From the NCBI GenBank assembly GCA_015490105.1, contig WFYK01000009.1:1-10011 (forward strand): DNA of 10,011 nt, written 5' to 3'. The stretch comes from Aquificaceae bacterium. Its GTDB lineage: Bacteria; Aquificota; Aquificia; Aquificales; Aquificaceae. This document shows, one piece after another, positions 5,392 through 10,011 of this stretch. Position 1 is the first letter of the stretch. Each line of letters opens with the position of its first letter. The notes under the pieces were generated by a model. That model had not been told where the DNA came from. It made no database searches and saw only the letters and a program-made list of their open reading frames with translations. The position numbers and the translations under genes were made by a program.

Positions 5392-7203
5392 ATGATTGAA
5401 AACTTCAAAAATTTCAAAAGGACGAAATACTGCGGAGAAGTATCCTTAGAAGATGTAGGGAAAAGGATCAGTGTTTGCGGATGGGTTCACAGGGTAAGAA
5501 ACCACGGTGGTGTGATCTTCATAGACTTGAGGGACAGAGAAGGAATAGTTCAGACGGTCATAGAGGAAAAACAAAACAAAGAAATTTTTGACAAAGCGGA
5601 CAGGGTGAAGCCCGAGTGGGTTTTGGGTATTACCGGAACTGTTAGGAGGCGTCCCGAGGGAACGGAGAATCCCAAGCTAAAAACCGGTTATGTGGAGATA
5701 GTCATAGAAGATCTAAAGATTTTTAACACCTCCGAGCCTCCTCCCTTCCCGGTAGATGAAGAAACACACGTTTCGGAAGAGATCAAACTTCGCTACCGCT
5801 ACATAGATCTCAGAAGGGAATCTATGAAGGAAAACTTGCTCTTCCGTCACCGCTTTTACCAGATAGTAAGACGCTTCTTTGACGAAAAGGGTTTCGTGGA
5901 GATCGAGACGCCTTTTCTTACCAAATCTACGCCCGAAGGTGCGAGGGACTTTCTCGTTCCCTCGAGGATACATCCGGGCAAATTTTACGCCCTGCCCCAG
6001 TCCCCTCAACTTTTCAAACAGATACTTATGATCTCAGGATTTGACCGCTACTTTCAGATAGTAAAGTGTTTCAGGGACGAAGATCTGAGAGCGGATCGTC
6101 AACCCGAATTTACCCAAATAGACTTTGAGATGTCTTTCGTGAATGAAGAGGATGTAATGGACGTCGTTGAGGATCTTACCTGCAGACTCTTTAAGGAACT
6201 TCTCGGGATCGAACTTAAAAGACCTTTTGACAGGATCTCTTACCGTGAAGCTATGGAAATATACGGAACGGATAAACCCGATAGAAGGTTCGATCTAAAA
6301 CTGGTAGATCTGAGTGATGTTTTCAAGAATACACAATTTAAAGTATTTCGCCAAGCACTTGAGAGTGGAGGGGTGGTAAAGGCCATTACCCTCAAGGGAG
6401 TAGACCTTTCCCGAAAGGATATAGACGACCTTACCAAGTTCGTTCAAGGGTTGGGTGCAAAGGGACTCGCTTGGATAAAGGTAGAAAAGGAAAAGCTAAC
6501 TTCCCCCATAGTGAAGTTCTTCTCCGAAGAAGAGATACAGCAACTTCTTTTAAAAACCAACGCTCAACCCGGGGACACAATCTTCTTCTCCGCGGATAAA
6601 AGGGACCAAGTTCACAAGATCCTCGGATCCTTACGTTTACACTTGGCGGAACGCTACGGTCTGATAGACAGGGATAAGTGGGATGTCCTTTGGGTAGTTG
6701 ACTTTCCCCTTATGGAATGGGATCAAGAGGAAGGAAGGTTCGTTTCCCTACACCATCCCTTCACATCACCCAAGGAGGAGGACCTGCATTTGCTCGAAGA
6801 AGCCCTAAAAGAGGCAGATTTAGAACGCAAGAAAGAGATCGTTCACTCGGTAAGGGCGAGGGCTTACGACCTCGTAATAAACGGTGAAGAGGTAGGAGGA
6901 GGTTCGATCCGTATACACAGGATCGACGTTCAAAAGATGGTTTTTGAGCTTCTGAGAATACCTCAGGAGGAAGCTCAGGAAAAGTTCGGTTTTCTGTTGG
7001 AAGCTCTGAGATTCGGTGCCCCGCCCCACGGAGGATTTGCCTTCGGACTGGATAGACTCGTGGCTTTAATGAGGGGTCTCGACTCAATAAGGGATGTTAT
7101 AGCCTTCCCGAAGACGCAAAAAGGGATATGCATGCTAACTTCCGCTCCCGACAGGGTTACCGAGGATCAGCTCAGGGAAGTTCACATAAAGGTTGTAGAA
7201 TAG
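5392..7203 (+). CDS. aspS: Aspartyl-tRNA synthetase, probably non-discriminating (Asp/Asn)
   Basis: This class II synthetase has 603 residues, the bacterial-type length. In order: OB-fold anticodon-binding domain (about 12-112), catalytic core with LPQSPQLFKQ (201-210) and motif 2 FRDEDLRADRQPEFTQID (227-244), the bacterial GAD insertion (about 295-415), and motif 3 GLDRL (552-556) with AFPKTQKG (571-578). In the OB-fold, His38 and Gly90 stand where discriminating E. coli AspRS has Leu30 and Lys81 by my alignment. His and Gly there are typical of enzymes that also aspartylate tRNA-Asn for the amidotransferase GatCAB, so I infer that role. The ATG at 5392 has no Shine-Dalgarno; an in-frame TTG two codons upstream (5386) is less likely. 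First gene of the aspS-serA-holB-mazG run. Confidence 0.96.
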   Translation: MIENFKNFKRTKYCGEVSLEDVGKRISVCGWVHRVRNHGGVIFIDLRDREGIVQTVIEEKQNKEIFDKADRVKPEWVLGITGTVRRRPEGTENPKLKTGYVEIVIEDLKIFNTSEPPPFPVDEETHVSEEIKLRYRYIDLRRESMKENLLFRHRFYQIVRRFFDEKGFVEIETPFLTKSTPEGARDFLVPSRIHPGKFYALPQSPQLFKQILMISGFDRYFQIVKCFRDEDLRADRQPEFTQIDFEMSFVNEEDVMDVVEDLTCRLFKELLGIELKRPFDRISYREAMEIYGTDKPDRRFDLKLVDLSDVFKNTQFKVFRQALESGGVVKAITLKGVDLSRKDIDDLTKFVQGLGAKGLAWIKVEKEKLTSPIVKFFSEEEIQQLLLKTNAQPGDTIFFSADKRDQVHKILGSLRLHLAERYGLIDRDKWDVLWVVDFPLMEWDQEEGRFVSLHHPFTSPKEEDLHLLEEALKEADLERKKEIVHSVRARAYDLVINGEEVGGGSIRIHRIDVQKMVFELLRIPQEEAQEKFGFLLEALRFGAPPHGGFAFGLDRLVALMRGLDSIRDVIAFPKTQKGICMLTSAPDRVTEDQLREVHIKVVE

Positions 7204-7209
7204 CCAAAT

Positions 7210-7217
7210 GGAGGTGA
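7210..7217 (+). promoter_or_regulatory. Strong ribosome binding site fixing the TTG start of serA
   Basis: GGAGGTGA is a full anti-16S match, six bases before TTG at 7224. No ATG or GTG in the serA frame is available at this spacing, so the TTG start is well supported. It lies in the 20-base gap after the aspS stop. Confidence 0.85.
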
Positions 7218-7223
7218 AAGGCC

Positions 7224-8816
7224 TTGTATAAGGTTCTTATAACCGACCCGATAGCTCAGAAGGGCATAGACCTCCTTAAGGCGGAGCCCGACATAGACGT
7301 TTACAACGAACCTGAAATACCTTTCGAAGAGCTTTTGGAGATAGTAGAGGATTTTGATTGCATCATAACCAGAAGCAGAACCCCGGTTACCAAAGAGCTT
7401 TTAGAAAGGGCAAAGAAACTAAAAGTAATAGGAAGGGCGGGAGTAGGTGTAGACAACGTAGACATAGAAGAGGCGACCAAGCGCGGGATCCTCGTGGTCA
7501 ATACCCCAGGGGCCAATACCATAGGAGCAACGGAACTTACCATGATGCACATGCTCACCATACTCAGGAACGGCCACAAAGCCCATCAATCTATGCTCGA
7601 GCACCGTTGGGACAGAAAAAGGTTTATGGGAACAGAACTTTACGGAAAGACCCTCGGGATAATAGGTTTGGGGAATATAGGTTCTCAAGTTGCCATAAGA
7701 GCGAAAGCCTTTGGAATGAAGGTAATGGCTTACGACCCTTACATTCCCAGAGAAAAGGCGGAAAGGCTTGGAGTTAAGCTTGTGGATAACCTTCACGAAA
7801 TGCTAAAGGAGATAGACATCCTTACCATACACGCACCGCTAACTCATGAGACTAAGAACATGATCGCTGAAAAAGAGTTTGAAATAATGAAGGACGGTGT
7901 TTACATAGTCAACTGTGCAAGGGGAGGAATAGTAAACGAAGAGGAGCTTATAAAGAACTTGGAAAGCGGGAAAGTAAGAGGTGTGGCTTTGGACGTATAC
8001 TCAAAGGAACCTCCTGATCCAGAGTTTATAGACAGAATATCCAAATTTGAAAACGTTTCCCTTTCACCTCACATAGGTGCAAACACCTACGAGTCTCAAG
8101 AGAACGTAGCGGTTATAGTAGCCCAGCAGGTTATAAAAGCTCTCAAAGGAAAATCCCCAGAATATGTGGTAAACGCACCTTTTCCCGATCTGTCTGTTCT
8201 TACCCTTATAAAGCCCCACTTGGATCTGGCGGAAAAAATAGGAAGGTTCTTAGTCCAATGGTCGGAAGAAGGCATAAGGGAGGTTCACATAGAAGTAAGG
8301 GGAGACATAGCGGATCAATTCCATCCTATCTCCGCGGGTGTCCTCAAGGGTATACTCGAAGAGATAGTAGACTTTCCCGTAAATATCATAAACGCCTCTT
8401 ACGTTGCTCGCGACAGGGGTATTAAGGTTGAAGAGCTTTCCTCGGAGGACGCACCCGACTTTAAGCACTTTATAAAGGTAATGGTAAAAGCCAACGGTTC
8501 GCAAAAAACGGTTGCGGGGACTGTTCTCGAAGGGTCCCTTCTGAGGATAGTCCAGATAGACAACTACAGGGTCGACGTGGAGCCGGAAGGGATACTTCTT
8601 GTGTTTGAGAACAAGGACGTTCCAGGAGTGATAGGGAAGATCGGATCGATCCTCGGAGAAGCGAACGTAAATATAGCGGGATTCCGTTTGGGAAGAGAGA
8701 AAAAGGGAGGAGTTGCTCTGGGCATACTCAACTTGGACGATCCGGTTCCTGAGGAGGTTTTGAAAAAACTTCTTAGCATACCGGAAGTTTTATCCGCAAA
8801 GCAGATAACCCTCTGA
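7224..8816 (+). CDS. serA: D-3-phosphoglycerate dehydrogenase, long type with ACT domain
   Basis: SerA oxidises 3-phosphoglycerate to 3-phosphohydroxypyruvate with NAD, the first step of serine synthesis. At 530 residues it is the long type: catalytic and nucleotide-binding domains (1-315), an intervening regulatory (ASB) domain (about 320-450), and a C-terminal ACT domain (about 457-530, starting LLVFENKDVPGVIGKIG). The Rossmann motif is GLGNIG (148-153). The catalytic triad is visible as Arg233 in NCARGG, Glu262 in KEPP and His283 in SPHIGA. The ACT domain suggests possible feedback by serine or another amino acid, though not all long-type enzymes are serine-sensitive. It follows aspS by 20 bases and its TGA overlaps the holB ATG by one base (TGATG). 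Confidence 0.96.
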   Translation: MYKVLITDPIAQKGIDLLKAEPDIDVYNEPEIPFEELLEIVEDFDCIITRSRTPVTKELLERAKKLKVIGRAGVGVDNVDIEEATKRGILVVNTPGANTIGATELTMMHMLTILRNGHKAHQSMLEHRWDRKRFMGTELYGKTLGIIGLGNIGSQVAIRAKAFGMKVMAYDPYIPREKAERLGVKLVDNLHEMLKEIDILTIHAPLTHETKNMIAEKEFEIMKDGVYIVNCARGGIVNEEELIKNLESGKVRGVALDVYSKEPPDPEFIDRISKFENVSLSPHIGANTYESQENVAVIVAQQVIKALKGKSPEYVVNAPFPDLSVLTLIKPHLDLAEKIGRFLVQWSEEGIREVHIEVRGDIADQFHPISAGVLKGILEEIVDFPVNIINASYVARDRGIKVEELSSEDAPDFKHFIKVMVKANGSQKTVAGTVLEGSLLRIVQIDNYRVDVEPEGILLVFENKDVPGVIGKIGSILGEANVNIAGFRLGREKKGGVALGILNLDDPVPEEVLKKLLSIPEVLSAKQITL

Positions 8817-9715
8817 TGCTTTTAAAGGATCAGGAAAGGGCAAAGAGGATATTAGAAACGCTTCAGAAGACAAAAAAATATCCGAATGCCTTGTTGATAG
8901 AAGGGCCAGAAGGGGTGGGGAAAACCGTATGTGCTTTAGATCTCGCAAGGGGTATGCTGTGCCTTCAAGATCAAGTGTGGGGATGTTCTGAGTGCGAATC
9001 TTGTAAGTTGTTGGAGAACTTTGCCACTAAATTTCTTCAAGGGGAAACCGAGGACTTTGAGGTTTATTCCGAGGGCGACAAAAAGGTTTTTCTTTACCTT
9101 GCCTGCGGGCATCCGGACTTCATATTCGTTCCTCCCAAGGGGGACAGCTTGAAGATCGATCAGATAAGAGGCGTGAAGGATTTTGTCCCTACCAAGCCCG
9201 CGCTCTCCCCGAGGAAGGTAATAATCCTCGATAAAGCGGATCTCATGACCCTTGAGGCTTCCAACGCCCTTCTAAAGACCTTAGAGGAACCTCAGATACA
9301 GACACACTTTATTTTGACCGCTCCTTCCCGTGAGAGTCTCCTACCTACGGTAGCTTCAAGATGTTACACGCTAACTTTGAGCCCTCTGCCTAAGGACGTA
9401 TTCTTCGAGCTGACCGGCTTGAGAGATGAAAAACTATACGTCCTTTCGGGCGGAAGTCCATCGAAGGCAACTATTTTTAATAAAATAAAGGATATATATG
9501 AGGCACTAACTTCCAAAGACCCGGCTAAGGTTTACGGTGCCCTTCAAAAAGTGGATGGGCTATCTTTAAGGGAAAAGGAAGTTATCTTGGACGCTCTGGA
9601 GGAGTTTCTCCTAAGCGAGGGAAAGGCTGAAGCTACCCTGCGACTGTCTCAGGTAAGATCGGGTCTTCAAAGGGGGGTAAAACTCAGCTTGGCCTTGGCA
9701 AACTTTTTGTTGTGA
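8816..9715 (+). CDS. holB: DNA polymerase III delta' subunit (clamp loader ATPase fold)
   Basis: The delta' subunit is part of the complex that loads the beta sliding clamp. The 299-residue protein shows a P-loop GPEGVGKT (30-37), a four-cysteine zinc module at Cys49, 57, 60 and 63, HPDF (99-102), SLKIDQIR (111-118), a Walker-B-like VIILDKAD (135-142), NALLKTLEEP (150-159) and SRC (181-183). The P-loop is intact, unlike E. coli delta'. About 30 residues (about 66-97) are inserted between the zinc module and HPD, where most homologues have only a few. It is too short to be DnaX (no tau C-terminal part), and no DnaX domain III is recognisable. No Shine-Dalgarno is visible; the one-base overlap with serA suggests translational coupling. 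Confidence 0.88.
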   Translation: MLLKDQERAKRILETLQKTKKYPNALLIEGPEGVGKTVCALDLARGMLCLQDQVWGCSECESCKLLENFATKFLQGETEDFEVYSEGDKKVFLYLACGHPDFIFVPPKGDSLKIDQIRGVKDFVPTKPALSPRKVIILDKADLMTLEASNALLKTLEEPQIQTHFILTAPSRESLLPTVASRCYTLTLSPLPKDVFFELTGLRDEKLYVLSGGSPSKATIFNKIKDIYEALTSKDPAKVYGALQKVDGLSLREKEVILDALEEFLLSEGKAEATLRLSQVRSGLQRGVKLSLALANFLL

Positions 9716-9719
9716 GGTG
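9714..9719 (+). promoter_or_regulatory. Ribosome binding site of mazG
   Basis: GAGGTG lies five bases before the ATG at 9725 and overlaps the holB stop codon, which supports both the start choice and coupling. Confidence 0.65.
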
Positions 9720-9724
9720 TTTCG

Positions 9725-10011
9725 ATGAGAAGATACAGCTTTGAAGATCTAAAAAGGATTATGGAAGAGCTGAGAAAGAAGTGCCCTTGGGATAGAGATC
9801 AAACGCATGAGAGCTTGAAAAAGTATCTTATAGAAGAAGCTTACGAGGTTTTGGATGCTATAGATTCAAAGGACGATGAAAGACTGAAAGAAGAGCTCGG
9901 TGATCTGCTCCTTCAACCCGTATTCCACGCTCAGATAGCTAAGGAAAGAGGTGCTTTTACGATAGACGACGTAATAGACACATTGGTTAAGAAGCTCATA
10001 GACAGACACCC
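9725..10011 (+). CDS. mazG: Nucleoside triphosphate pyrophosphohydrolase MazG, C-terminus beyond window
   Basis: Ninety-five residues of the N-terminal MazG domain are visible. MazG hydrolyses (d)NTPs to the monophosphate and pyrophosphate; cellular roles include removing abnormal nucleotides and lowering (p)ppGpp (family knowledge). The opening CPWDRDQTHESLKKYLIEEA (20-39) is diagnostic. Metal ligands appear as EEAYE (Glu37, Glu38, Glu41) and EELGD (Glu56, Glu57, Asp60), and FHAQIA (67-72) follows. Residue 65 is Pro where most homologues read LLLQVVFHA. The start ATG follows the holB stop by nine bases and has a good Shine-Dalgarno. Whether a second MazG domain is present cannot be seen. Confidence 0.93.
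   Translation, partial: MRRYSFEDLKRIMEELRKKCPWDRDQTHESLKKYLIEEAYEVLDAIDSKDDERLKEELGDLLLQPVFHAQIAKERGAFTIDDVIDTLVKKLIDRH

Noticed and set aside
5367..5417. Longer N-terminus of the PilZ protein from ATG 5393 or 5417
   Set aside because: It runs antisense through the aspS start and the only available promoter gap, has no ribosome site, and adds nothing recognisable before the membrane segment.
7208..7231. Seven-codon reading frame MEVKGLV overlapping the serA ribosome site and start
   Set aside because: Its ATG overlaps the serA Shine-Dalgarno and has no ribosome site of its own; it is most simply a by-product of GGAGGTGA.
7358..7796. Open frames of 125-139 codons on both strands inside serA
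   Set aside because: They are low-complexity shadows of the well-conserved SerA NAD-binding domain without ribosome sites.

Overview
The window looks like an ordinary, gene-dense chromosomal segment from a thermophilic, probably chemolithoautotrophic bacterium. I infer Aquificales (Aquifex/Hydrogenobacter/Thermocrinis type). The evidence is proteins rich in Lys, Glu and Arg, a very GC-rich tRNA, tightly packed and shuffled operons, futalosine-type menaquinone synthesis, and an aspartyl-tRNA synthetase with residues typical of the non-discriminating form. There is no mobile element, CRISPR array, phage gene or repeat family, and no gene-free stretch longer than about 30 bases.

Left block, minus strand (2820 down to 1): a compact operon reads CDP-alcohol phosphatidyltransferase, YbaB/EbfC nucleoid protein, RecR, aminofutalosine synthase MqnE, and RNA 2',3'-cyclic phosphodiesterase ThpR (cut by the window edge). 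The junctions are a TTGA overlap, an 11-base overlap, a 23-base gap and an ATGA overlap, so translational coupling is likely. YbaB and RecR form the familiar DNA-repair pair. Their neighbours, in lipid head-group synthesis, quinone synthesis and RNA ends, are functionally unrelated, as is common in Aquificales operons.

Centre: a divergent AT-rich gap of about 30 bases (2821-2850) carries a perfect extended -10 (TGaTATAAT) serving tRNA-Val(GAC) and argH. The tRNA encodes its CCA, and the last A of CCA is also the A of the argH ATG. argH converges on a membrane-anchored PilZ-domain protein, and the two stop codons share one palindromic TTAA.

Right block, plus strand (5392 to the end): aspS, serA, holB and mazG (cut by the window edge) are closely spaced. 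They cover Asp/Asn-tRNA charging, the first step of serine synthesis, the clamp-loader delta' subunit, and house-cleaning of non-canonical nucleotides. The genes inside operons (mqnE, serA, mazG) have strong Shine-Dalgarno sites. The first genes of the transcription units at the divergent gaps (the phosphatidyltransferase, the PilZ gene, aspS) have none, which suggests very short or leaderless mRNAs.

I see no undescribed multi-gene system. The most unusual local signals are a C at tRNA position 33, the one-base tRNA/argH overlap, the divergent RecR, and an insertion in the HolB ATPase domain.
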